Shown piece after piece: positions 17,201-23,887 of a stretch of DNA of 43,698 nt. Each line of letters opens with the position of its first letter. Positions within the stretch are counted from its first letter, which is position 1. The translations under genes were made by a program, and so were the position numbers. Source of the stretch: Actinomadura montaniterrae (lineage in GTDB: Bacteria; Actinomycetota; Actinomycetes; Streptosporangiales; Streptosporangiaceae). Location: assembly GCF_008923365.1 (NCBI RefSeq), contig NZ_WBMR01000069.1:1-43698 (forward strand). Direction: 5' to 3'. Below the pieces are notes generated by a model, which was not told where the DNA came from, did not search any database, and was given only the letters and a program-made list of their open reading frames with translations.

Positions 17201-17228
17201 AGCCCCCCTCCCGGACCCCCGCCACTGA
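14226..17228 (+). CDS. Large LuxR-family ATP-binding regulator (LAL/MalT-like)
   Basis: 1000 residues. The N-terminal ATPase has Walker A GGEAGLGKT (about 37-45) and Walker B VVLVIEDAHWAD. A long alpha-helical TPR-like middle follows. The C-terminal LuxR helix-turn-helix comprises LTPREYEVLRLVAEGRSNRD, then SIKTASVHVSNILGKL. LAL proteins activate secondary-metabolism or catabolic genes in an ATP-dependent way. The start is GTG, 42 nt after the CoA-transferase stop, with no Shine-Dalgarno, so it may be read through or leaderless. Its targets are not evident; the preceding CoA-transferase is one candidate. Confidence 0.95.
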   Translation: MSARAMSPVLVGRAAELAVLEDALAAAPGAVLVGGEAGLGKTRLIREFAASVGGGGQARVLLGGCLELGSDGLPFAPFTTVLRGLVRDIGIDGVAALVPRGDTGSLARLLPEFGEPESDAASGEERARLFEVVLTLLERLAERQPVVLVIEDAHWADRSTRDLLSFLVRNLSVAPVLIVVTYRSDELHRAHPLRPLLGGLERVDRVSRLEITRLARSDVAALVTEVLGHAPPAGLVDRIDARSEGNPLFIEALLDDDGTLACELPESLRDLLLAGVQRLPEETQDVLRDASGGGTRIEHALLAAVSGLDDAALTRVLRPAVAANVLVVDGDGYAFRHALIREAVHDDLLPGEYTRLHTRYAEALENDPSLVPSGRLWVELSHHWKAANDATWALVASWRAAADARKALAYAECLTMLSRVLNLWDRVPDAAERIGADHTKVMEDAAAAADLAGEYDRGLKFATAALKEVEAAGEDAMDTERWASLLELRGHMRYEMARPGFVDDLRAAVKALPADPPTVLRARVLATFATYVRFSTDIPEAQAAAAESLAIARKLDDPVAEAQALITLFCADIDYSDYSAATEGTLAEIERIVTAAGNHRVLLRYYVIKSHFLEGAGRHEEAAAVAAQGKELAREYGVARTQGTFLCINQAEPLVSLGRWDEAIAVMNHAMEQEPAVTIRTSLLVLSGAVALARGDFATARERLAGSREIMRLKMKWLKTQDYFSTLWLEARMALAEGRPQDVLPPVERVIEEAGLPDDARYALPVLVAGATACAEIGAPAAPVLRRIEERAAGLTISGPLQRAHKLVFDAEAARARGVLDLAAWDAAAAAWEGIGNPYARAQALVHAAEAALADGDHDAAAARLGIAADIAAGLGAEPLAGQVADLLRRTRAPRRNGAEPSAPLGLTPREYEVLRLVAEGRSNRDIAEALFISIKTASVHVSNILGKLDVANRGEAAATAHRLALFAGSAARSAARSGGGSAANGHGSVAGAPLPDPRH

Positions 17229-17387
17229 ACCGTCGGACCACACGGGAACGGACGTGGCCGGCCTTCACGGGCGCGCACCGCGGAAGCATGCGGTGCTCCT
17301 CCCCCCGGAGAGGCGGTCCGCGACCGTTCCGGCCACTTCCCAGTGTGCTCCGCCCATTGCGCCGTGTAACGGGCGACATACCGAAAA

Positions 17388-17429
17388 CGGCGGGCACGAG
17401 TTCACATGGTGATGATCTCGTGCCCGCCG
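17388..17429. terminator. Bidirectional terminator between convergent genes
   Basis: A perfect 13-bp inverted repeat (CGGCGGGCACGAG / CTCGTGCCCGCCG) with a 16-nt loop lies between the convergent LAL regulator and methyltransferase genes. The rest of 17229-17472 shows no supported gene. Confidence 0.75.
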
Positions 17430-17472
17430 GGGCGTCGCCGGGCCGCCGCGCGGGCGCGGGACGGCCGCCGCG

Positions 17473-18291
17473 CTAGCGCGGGACGCGGGCCACGCAGAAG
17501 ACGGTCTGCCCGAACGGCGGCCGGACGAGCCGCTCGATGGCGCGGGTCACCGGCACCACCGTCCGGTCGTAGATCTTGACCAGCCGCGGGTCGGGGTAGC
17601 CGGCGCCGCCGCGGCGGACCGCGAACCACCAGGCGATCCCGCCGAGGAAGTTGATCGGCTTGAGCACCTCGGGGACGAGGCCGGCCTCGCGGACGGAGGC
17701 CTCCAGCGTCGCCGGGGTGTAGCGGGTGACGTGCCCGACCTTGCGGTCGAAGTCGCCGTACAGCTGCATGTAGCCGGGCACCCAGATCACGATCCGCCCG
17801 CCGGGCAGGGTGACGGACGCGAGGTCGCGCAGCGCCTGGACGTCGTCCTTGATGTGCTCCAGGACGTTCATCATCACGACGGTGTCGACCTTCTGCCGGA
17901 TCTCGATCTCGGCCGGCAGCTCGAGGTCGATGACCTCGACGTCGTCGTTGTCCTCGTAGCGCTTGCGCAGCTCGCCGACGCAGTACGGGTCGTTGTCGCT
18001 GACGACGAGGTAGTCGAGGCGTCCGGCGAACTGCTCGGAGAAGTGCCCGAGCCCGGAGCCGATCTCCAGCAGGGAGCGCCCGACGTGGGGGGCGACGGTC
18101 TCGTACTCGTACTTGCGGTAGTTGCGGGCCTCGTCACCGCCCAGGTGGTTCTCCAGGGCGCCGTCGCCGGCGGCGGGCTGGATGACCTCGCCGTCGCCCG
18201 CGGTGGGCGCCGACGGCTCGGGCTTCGGCCCGCTGCCGAGGAGGTTGAGTAGGGTGCCTGCGATGGACTTCTTCTGACCAGGTTGCTGCAT
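17473..18291 (-). CDS. Class I SAM-dependent methyltransferase
   Basis: 272 residues. A flexible N terminus of about 60 residues precedes a Rossmann methyltransferase: motif I LLEIGSGLGHFSEQF, acidic loop VVSDNDPYCV, post-I DVEVIDLELP, motif IV MMNVLEHIKDD and motif VI LPGGRIVIWVPGY. This Methyltransf_11/23 pattern is common near polysaccharide and lipid genes. The C-terminal third has a hydrophobic patch (NFLGGIAWWFAVRRG) that may touch the membrane. Substrate unknown. ATG at 18291 is preceded by GGGAAG. Confidence 0.9.
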   Translation of the reverse strand: MQQPGQKKSIAGTLLNLLGSGPKPEPSAPTAGDGEVIQPAAGDGALENHLGGDEARNYRKYEYETVAPHVGRSLLEIGSGLGHFSEQFAGRLDYLVVSDNDPYCVGELRKRYEDNDDVEVIDLELPAEIEIRQKVDTVVMMNVLEHIKDDVQALRDLASVTLPGGRIVIWVPGYMQLYGDFDRKVGHVTRYTPATLEASVREAGLVPEVLKPINFLGGIAWWFAVRRGGAGYPDPRLVKIYDRTVVPVTRAIERLVRPPFGQTVFCVARVPR

Positions 18292-18558
18292 ACTTCCCGC
18301 TCGCTGGGTGCGTTGGCGTTCTGCTTGTTTTCGCCGGATCGACGGACCGGATCCCTCGGGATGGTCTGATCTCTGGCGCAAGGTCGGGACAGTCTACCCA
18401 CCCGTACGGAACCGGAATGCCCGGCGTTCGGGAATCGGCCTACGGAATCGGCGACCGGTCTGTCCCGGTGTGACCGGTCCCACGGACCGGCGACCGGGAC
18501 ACGCCACCGTAGCGCACGGCGGCCCGGCGGTCACGCACCGCAGGTCGGCGCGGTCCTC

Positions 18559-20526
18559 TCAGCCGATGGTGCGGTGCACGCTCGGCCGCTCGCTCGGCCC
18601 TGGTTCGGCGGGCGCTATCCACGGACCGGGAATGGAGGGGTCCAATACGCCTTCCTCGACCCAGGCGAAATCTCCGGCGAGGACGGCGCGCGCGAGTTTC
18701 ACGTCCATCTCGTCGGTGTTGCGCCACAGCCCGTCGAAGAGTTCCTCGACGCGGACGCGCGCCTGCCGGCAGAACGCGTCGGCGAGCAGCACCGCGGACG
18801 CGCCCGGAACATTGGCCTCGCCCGCGCCGTCGACAATGGATCCGGAAAGCGGACCAAGGCCGGAGGAATCGGCATTGGCGCGCACGCACACGGCGCTCAT
18901 CGCGAACAGCTCGGCGCCGATGTCGACCATCCGGCCGAGGAACCCCTGCTTGTACTCCAGCTTGCCCTGCCAGCGGCCCGCCGCGTAGAAGATGGACCGG
19001 GCGAGCTTGCGGGAGGCGCGCTCCACGTACCGCAGGTGCTTGGCGAGCGCGCCGAACTCGGCGTACGCGTTCGGCCGCTGCCCCGCGCCCGTCACCAGGG
19101 TCGGCAGCCAGCGCGCGTAGAACCCGCCGGCCTTCGCCGCCGCGCGCGCCTTCGTCGCGGCGGACGCGTCGGGGTCGATGACGTCGCCCGCGACGGACAG
19201 GTGCGCGTCCACCGCCTCCCGCGCGATCAGCAGGTGCATGATCTCGGTGGAGCCCTCGAAGATCCGGTTGATCCGCAGGTCGCGGAGCAGCTGCTCGGCG
19301 GGCACGCCGCGCTCGCCGCGCGCGGCCAGCGACTCGGCCGTCTCGAAGCCGCGGCCGCCGCGCAGCTGGACCAGCTCGTCGGCGATCCGGCAGGCCATCT
19401 CCGACGACCACAGCTTCGCGAGCGCCGCCTCGATCCGGATGTCGTTGCGCTCGTCGTCGGCGAGCTGCCCGGACAGGTCGAGGATGGCCTCCAGCGCGTA
19501 CGCGGTCGCGGCGATGAACGCGACCTTGCGGGCCACGGCCTCGTGCTCGCCGACGGGCCGCCCCCACTGCACCCGCTCCCGCGACCACTCGCGGGCGATC
19601 TTGGCGGCCCACTTGCCGCTCGCCGCGCAGATCGCGGGCAGCGAGAGCCGCCCGGTGTTCAGCGTCGTGAGCGCGATCTTCAGGCCCGCGCCCTCCGCGC
19701 CGATCAGGTTCGCCTTCGGGACGCGCACGTCGTGGAAGCGCGTCACGCCGTTCTCGATGCCGCGCAGCCCCATGAACGCGTTGCGGTTCTCGACCGTGAT
19801 GCCGGGCGCGGCCATGTCCACGATGAACGCGGAGATGCCGCCCTTGTGCCCGTCCGACTTCGGCACCCTCGCCATGACGACGACCAGGTCGGCGACGACG
19901 CCGTTGGTCGTCCACAGCTTGACGCCGTTCAGGACGTAGTCGTCGCCGTCGGGGACGGCGGTGGCGCGCAGCCGCGCCGGGTCCGAGCCGACGTCGGGCT
20001 CGGTGAGCAGGAACGCGCTGATCTGCTTGGCGCACCGCGGCAGCCAGCGGTCCTTCTGCTCCTCGGTGCCGAACATCTTCACCGGCTGCGGGACGCCGAT
20101 GGACTGGTGCGCCGACAGCAGCGCGCCGAGCGCCGGGCTGACCGACCCCACGACCATCAGGGCCCGCCCGTAGTAGAGCTGGCTGAGCCCGAGCCCGCCG
20201 TACCGCTCGGGGATCTTCATGCCGAGCGCGCCCATCTCCCGCAGCCCCTCGACGACGTCGTCGGGGATGCGGGACTCCCGCTCGATCAGCGCGGGGTCGA
20301 TCCGGGTCGCGCAGAACTCGGTGAGCCGCGCGAGGAACGCCTCGCCGCGCCGCCGCGCGTCGTCGTCCGGGCGGGGATGCGGGTGGACGAGGCCGAGCCG
20401 GAAGTCGCCGAGGAACAGCTGCCTGCCGAAGCTCGGCAGCCGCCATTCGGTCTCCCGGGCCTCCTCGGCGACCCGCCGGGCGGTCCGCTCGTCGACGGTC
20501 GTCTGGCTGCGACTCGGCTGGCTCAT
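18559..20526 (-). CDS. Acyl-CoA dehydrogenase, long (VLCAD-size) form
   Basis: 655 residues, longer than the usual 380-residue enzymes and close to very-long-chain acyl-CoA dehydrogenases. The acyl-CoA dehydrogenase core covers about 55-470: FLLTEPDVGSDP flavin/substrate loop, LWTTNG, RERVQWGRPVGE, and the RIFEGSTEI segment whose Glu is the expected catalytic base. About 170 extra helical residues follow, as in VLCAD/ACAD9. It oxidises acyl-CoA to trans-2-enoyl-CoA with FAD. ATG follows GAGGAG at 5 nt. It diverges from an IclR regulator, the likely controller. Confidence 0.94.
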   Translation of the reverse strand: MSQPSRSQTTVDERTARRVAEEARETEWRLPSFGRQLFLGDFRLGLVHPHPRPDDDARRRGEAFLARLTEFCATRIDPALIERESRIPDDVVEGLREMGALGMKIPERYGGLGLSQLYYGRALMVVGSVSPALGALLSAHQSIGVPQPVKMFGTEEQKDRWLPRCAKQISAFLLTEPDVGSDPARLRATAVPDGDDYVLNGVKLWTTNGVVADLVVVMARVPKSDGHKGGISAFIVDMAAPGITVENRNAFMGLRGIENGVTRFHDVRVPKANLIGAEGAGLKIALTTLNTGRLSLPAICAASGKWAAKIAREWSRERVQWGRPVGEHEAVARKVAFIAATAYALEAILDLSGQLADDERNDIRIEAALAKLWSSEMACRIADELVQLRGGRGFETAESLAARGERGVPAEQLLRDLRINRIFEGSTEIMHLLIAREAVDAHLSVAGDVIDPDASAATKARAAAKAGGFYARWLPTLVTGAGQRPNAYAEFGALAKHLRYVERASRKLARSIFYAAGRWQGKLEYKQGFLGRMVDIGAELFAMSAVCVRANADSSGLGPLSGSIVDGAGEANVPGASAVLLADAFCRQARVRVEELFDGLWRNTDEMDVKLARAVLAGDFAWVEEGVLDPSIPGPWIAPAEPGPSERPSVHRTIG

Positions 20527-20561
20527 GCCGGCTCCTCGGAAGCGATTCCCGCTGCTCCCGC

Positions 20562-20608
20562 CCGCCCTCCGGGCGGCAGCCCTGGGGGTCTGGGGGATCC
20601 GCCCCCAG
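20562..20608. repeat. Two adjacent hairpins in the divergent intergenic region
   Basis: CCGCCC-TCC-GGGCGG (20562-20576) and CTGGGGG-ATCCG-CCCCCAG (20590-20608) lie between the acyl-CoA dehydrogenase and IclR genes, within the 5' leader of the former. They look like a GC-rich dispersed intergenic element and could attenuate either transcript. Confidence 0.45.
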
Positions 20609-20744
20609 AGGTTGCACTGTCCCGAAGTTACTCCCCGGTCGGCCCGCCGTGTACTCCTCCGCCGCGCGGGCGTGTCGCGGCCGCCAGGGCCGAGTACCGG
20701 CAAAGCCCTTGACCCGGCCGGGCCGGAGGAGTTCGCTGTGCGTG

Positions 20745-21509
20745 ATGGATGAGACACGCAGACCCACTCTCATCGCCTCGGTGCAGCGGGCCCTGCACCT
20801 CATGGAGGTGGTGGCGTCGCACCCGAGCGGCGCGCCGGCCAAGCAGCTGGCCCGCGAGGCCGGGCTGCCCCTCGCCACCACCTACCACCTGCTGCGCACC
20901 CTCGCCTACGAGGGCTACGCCATGCGGCTCCCGGACGGCGTCTGGGTGCTCGGCGACCGCGTCCAGTCGCTGCACGGCCGGAGCCGGACGCAGCAGCTGC
21001 TCGCCCGCGTCCGCCCGACGCTGATCGCTCTCCGCGACGAGCTCGGCGTCGCGTGCTACTTCGGCATGCACGTCGACGACGAGATCCGGCTCATCGACAT
21101 CGCCGACGGCCCGCGCGCGCCCCGCGTCGACCTGTGGGTCGGCTTCGACGAGTCCGCGCACGCGACCGCGCTCGGCAAGTGCATGCTGAGCCAGCTGGAC
21201 GAGGAGCGGCGCCGCGACTACCTGTCCCGGCACCCGCTGGTCGACCTCACCCCGAACACCATCACCGAGCCGGCGCGGCTGCTGAGCACGCTCAGCTCGC
21301 CCTGCGGGCTCTCCCTCGACCGCGACGAGTACGCGCTCGGCACCGGCTGCGCCGCGGTCCCGGTCACGGACGCGACCGGCACCGCGATCGGCGCGCTCGC
21401 CATCTCCTGCCGCACCGGCAAGCTCTCCCGGATCGAGAAGTCCGCCGACCGGATGCACGCCCGCGCCGCCGAACTGCAGCGGACGCTCACCCTCACCGCC
21501 GTCTCCTGA
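20745..21509 (+). CDS. IclR-family transcriptional regulator
   Basis: About 254 residues. The N-terminal winged helix-turn-helix (SVQRALHLMEVVA, KQLAREAGLPLATTYHLLRT) is followed by an IclR effector domain (ALGKCMLSQL, DEYALGTGCAAVPV, IGALAISC). IclR proteins bind small acids or aromatic ligands and often repress or activate an adjacent catabolic gene, here the divergent acyl-CoA dehydrogenase. Start: ATG 20745 is used; GTG 20742 is directly upstream and GGAGGA is 11-14 nt away, slightly far. Confidence 0.93.
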   Translation: MDETRRPTLIASVQRALHLMEVVASHPSGAPAKQLAREAGLPLATTYHLLRTLAYEGYAMRLPDGVWVLGDRVQSLHGRSRTQQLLARVRPTLIALRDELGVACYFGMHVDDEIRLIDIADGPRAPRVDLWVGFDESAHATALGKCMLSQLDEERRRDYLSRHPLVDLTPNTITEPARLLSTLSSPCGLSLDRDEYALGTGCAAVPVTDATGTAIGALAISCRTGKLSRIEKSADRMHARAAELQRTLTLTAVS

Positions 21510-21545
21510 CACCGCCGGCGCCGCCGGCGCCCGTCGCGCGCGCGG

Positions 21546-22340
21546 TCAGCGGCCCTGGAAGTCGGGGGCGCGGTTCTCCAGGAACGCCGTGATGCCCTCC
21601 TTGGCGTCCTCCGTCGCGGCCAGCCCGACGAGCTCGGACAGCAGGTGCTCCACCTGGTCCTCCAGCGGGCGGCCCTCGATCGCGAAGAACGCGTCGCGGC
21701 CGCGGCGCAGGCCGAGCGGGCTCTTGGCGGCGATGGTGCGGGCCAGCTCGTCCACCCGCGCGTCCAGCTCGGCGCGCGGCACCACCTCGGTGACCAGGCC
21801 GATCTCGCGGCCCTCGGCCGCGGTGATCCGCTGCCCGGTGTAGTAGAGCCGGAACGCGTGCTTCGGCGCGACGTTCCGGTTGATGATCGCCATGATCATC
21901 ATGGGCCACAGGCCCACGTTGACCTCGGGGGTGCCGAGCTTCACGTCGTCGGCCGCCACCACCAGGTCGCAGGCCGCGGCGAGGCCGAGCCCGCCGGCGA
22001 CCGCGTGCCCGGCGAGCCGCGCGATGATCGGTTTGCCGAGCTTCGGGAACGCGGTGAACAGCCGGAACGGGGCGCTCTCGCGGATCGCGCCGGCGTCCGC
22101 GACGGACCGCCCGTCCGCCTGCGCCCGGCCGAGCCCGCCGAGGTCGGCGCCCGCGCAGAACGCCCGCTCGCCCGCCCCCGTCAGCACGATGACCCGGACG
22201 CCGTCGTCGGCCTTCGCCCGCTCGAACGCGTCGAGCAGCTCGTCGATCATCTGGTCGCTGAGCGCATTGCGGGCGTCGGGCCGGTTCAGCGTGATCCGCG
22301 CGACCCGCTCCGCGACCTCGTAGACGATCGTCTCGTACAT
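21546..22340 (-). CDS. Enoyl-CoA hydratase/isomerase family protein
   Basis: 264 residues of the crotonase fold. The oxyanion-hole segments are FCAGADLGGL and AVAGGLGLAAACDLV, and GTPEVNVGLWP carries the Glu equivalent to the first catalytic Glu. The second catalytic Glu is not obvious, so hydratase versus another crotonase activity is open. GGGGAG precedes the ATG. The gene follows the thiolase on the same strand after about 250 nt of hairpin-rich sequence, so it may have its own promoter. Confidence 0.92.
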   Translation of the reverse strand: MYETIVYEVAERVARITLNRPDARNALSDQMIDELLDAFERAKADDGVRVIVLTGAGERAFCAGADLGGLGRAQADGRSVADAGAIRESAPFRLFTAFPKLGKPIIARLAGHAVAGGLGLAAACDLVVAADDVKLGTPEVNVGLWPMMIMAIINRNVAPKHAFRLYYTGQRITAAEGREIGLVTEVVPRAELDARVDELARTIAAKSPLGLRRGRDAFFAIEGRPLEDQVEHLLSELVGLAATEDAKEGITAFLENRAPDFQGR

Positions 22341-22470
22341 ATTCCTCTCCCCGCGGTGCACCGGCACGACCCGGCCATCATCCTCCCGCGCCAACGCCCG
22401 TGGCCCACCCCCGAACCGGGGATGGGCCACGAAGGAACGCCCAGCCGTCATGCGAGCGCGTTATCTGACC

Positions 22471-22573
22471 GGTGGGGGCGATGCCGAAGGCGAGCCCCCA
22501 CCGGGAAGCTCGCGAAGCGAGGTCGCGCTCGCCCAATCGCGGTCAAGGGGCGAGCCGCCAGGCGAGCCCCTTG
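22471..22573. repeat. Twin hairpins with matching 14-nt loops
   Basis: GGTGGGGGC (22471-22479) pairs with GCCCCCACC (22494-22502), and CAAGGGGC (22544-22551) pairs with GCCCCTTG (22566-22573). Both loops are 14 nt, both end in GGCGA and both contain an inner GCC/GGC pair. A small CTCGC-GAA-GCGAG hairpin lies between them. The block follows the thiolase gene and fills most of the gap before the hydratase gene. Confidence 0.6.
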
Positions 22574-22590
22574 GGCCGGGATTGCAGAAA

Positions 22591-23724
22591 CTAGAGACGC
22601 TCGATGATGGTGGCGTTGGCCTGGCCGCCGCCCTCGCACATCGTCTGCAGGCCGTAGCGGCCGCCGGTGCGCTCCAGCTCGTGCAGCAGCTTGGTCATCA
22701 GGATGCCGCCGGTCGCGCCCAGGGGGTGGCCGGTGGCGATGGCGCCGCCGTTGGGGTTGGTCTTCTCCAGCGACGCGCCGGTGTCGTGCGCCCACGCCAT
22801 CGGGACGGGGGCGAACGCCTCGTTCACCTCGAACACGTCGATGTCGTCGATCTTGAGGCCGGACTTGGCCAGCGCCTTCTCCGTCGCCGGGATCGGGCCG
22901 GTCAGCATGTAGACCGGGTCCGAGCCGGTGAGCGCGAGGGTGTGGATGCGGGCGCGCGGCGTCAGGTTGTGCTGCTTGACGGCCTCCTCGGAGGCGATGA
23001 GCAGCGCCGACGAGCCGATGGAGATCTGCGAGGACACCGCGGCGGTGATGACGCCGCCCTCGCGGAGGGTCTTCAGCCCCGCCATCTTCTCCAGCGTGGT
23101 GTCGGGGCGGGCGCCCTCGTCCTTGGTCAGCCCGGCGAGCGGGGCGATCTCGCGGTCGAAGTAGCCGGCCTCGATGGCCTTGGCGGCGCGCCGGTGGCTC
23201 TCGAGCGCGAACTTCTCCAGGTCCTCGCGGGTGAAGCCCCACTTCTCGGCCATGAGCTCGGCGCCGCGGAACTGGGAGATCTCCTGCTGGCCGTAGCGCT
23301 CGCCCCAGCCCTCGCCGTACGGGAAGTCGAGGCCCTGGACGATGGTGGCGCCCATCGGCACCTTGGCCATGTGCTCGACGCCGGACGCGATCACCAGGTC
23401 CTGGGTGCCGGACAGCACGCCCTGCGCGGCGAAGTGGATCGCCTGCTGGGAGGAGCCGCACTGGCGGTCGATGGTGACGCCGGGCACGCTCTCCGGCAGC
23501 CCGGCCGACAGCCAGGCGGTGCGCGCGATGTCGAGGGCCTGCGGTCCGGCCTGCATGACGCAGCCCATGATCACGTCTTCGACCGCGGAGGGGTCGACGC
23601 CGGTCCGGTTCACGAGCTCCTTGAGCACGTGCGCGCCGAGGTCGGCGGGGTGCACGTCCTTGAGGGCGCCCTTCTTGGTACCGACGGGGGTACGGACCGC
23701 GCCGACGATGTACGCCTCGGCCAC
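22591..23724 (-). CDS. Thiolase (acetyl-CoA C-acyltransferase)
   Basis: 377 residues. The thiolase family signatures are present: nucleophile Cys in DRQCGSSQQA (about 90), NEAFAPVPMAW, GHPLGATGG with the active-site His, and the second Cys in MCEGGGQANA. It cleaves 3-ketoacyl-CoA with CoA, the last step of beta-oxidation. The start is GTG with GGAGG 5 nt upstream. With the acyl-CoA dehydrogenase and enoyl-CoA hydratase it supplies most of a beta-oxidation set, lacking only 3-hydroxyacyl-CoA dehydrogenase. Confidence 0.95.
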   Translation of the reverse strand: MAEAYIVGAVRTPVGTKKGALKDVHPADLGAHVLKELVNRTGVDPSAVEDVIMGCVMQAGPQALDIARTAWLSAGLPESVPGVTIDRQCGSSQQAIHFAAQGVLSGTQDLVIASGVEHMAKVPMGATIVQGLDFPYGEGWGERYGQQEISQFRGAELMAEKWGFTREDLEKFALESHRRAAKAIEAGYFDREIAPLAGLTKDEGARPDTTLEKMAGLKTLREGGVITAAVSSQISIGSSALLIASEEAVKQHNLTPRARIHTLALTGSDPVYMLTGPIPATEKALAKSGLKIDDIDVFEVNEAFAPVPMAWAHDTGASLEKTNPNGGAIATGHPLGATGGILMTKLLHELERTGGRYGLQTMCEGGGQANATIIERL

Positions 23725-23887
23725 TACGCCTCCAAAATTCTGGGGTTCCGTCCCGAAACCGAGTGAGATTCGGTCGTCAGTATGAGATTACATCCCTCGT
23801 AGCGCAACGCCATGTGAGCTGAGTCTCGGCGACCCGATGCTCACCGCGGGACGGAACGGCGCCGGCGGCGCCCGGGACGCGGGCGCG

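Noticed and set aside
14187..17243. A 1018-codon open frame antisense to the LAL regulator
   Set aside because: It is His/Arg/Gln/Gly-rich with no recognisable domain, and the opposite strand has clear ATPase and LuxR motifs. GC bias in the third codon position opens such antisense frames.
17185..17412. A 75-codon plus-strand frame after the LAL regulator
   Set aside because: It overlaps the end of the regulator and runs into the bidirectional terminator; no Shine-Dalgarno or coding pattern.
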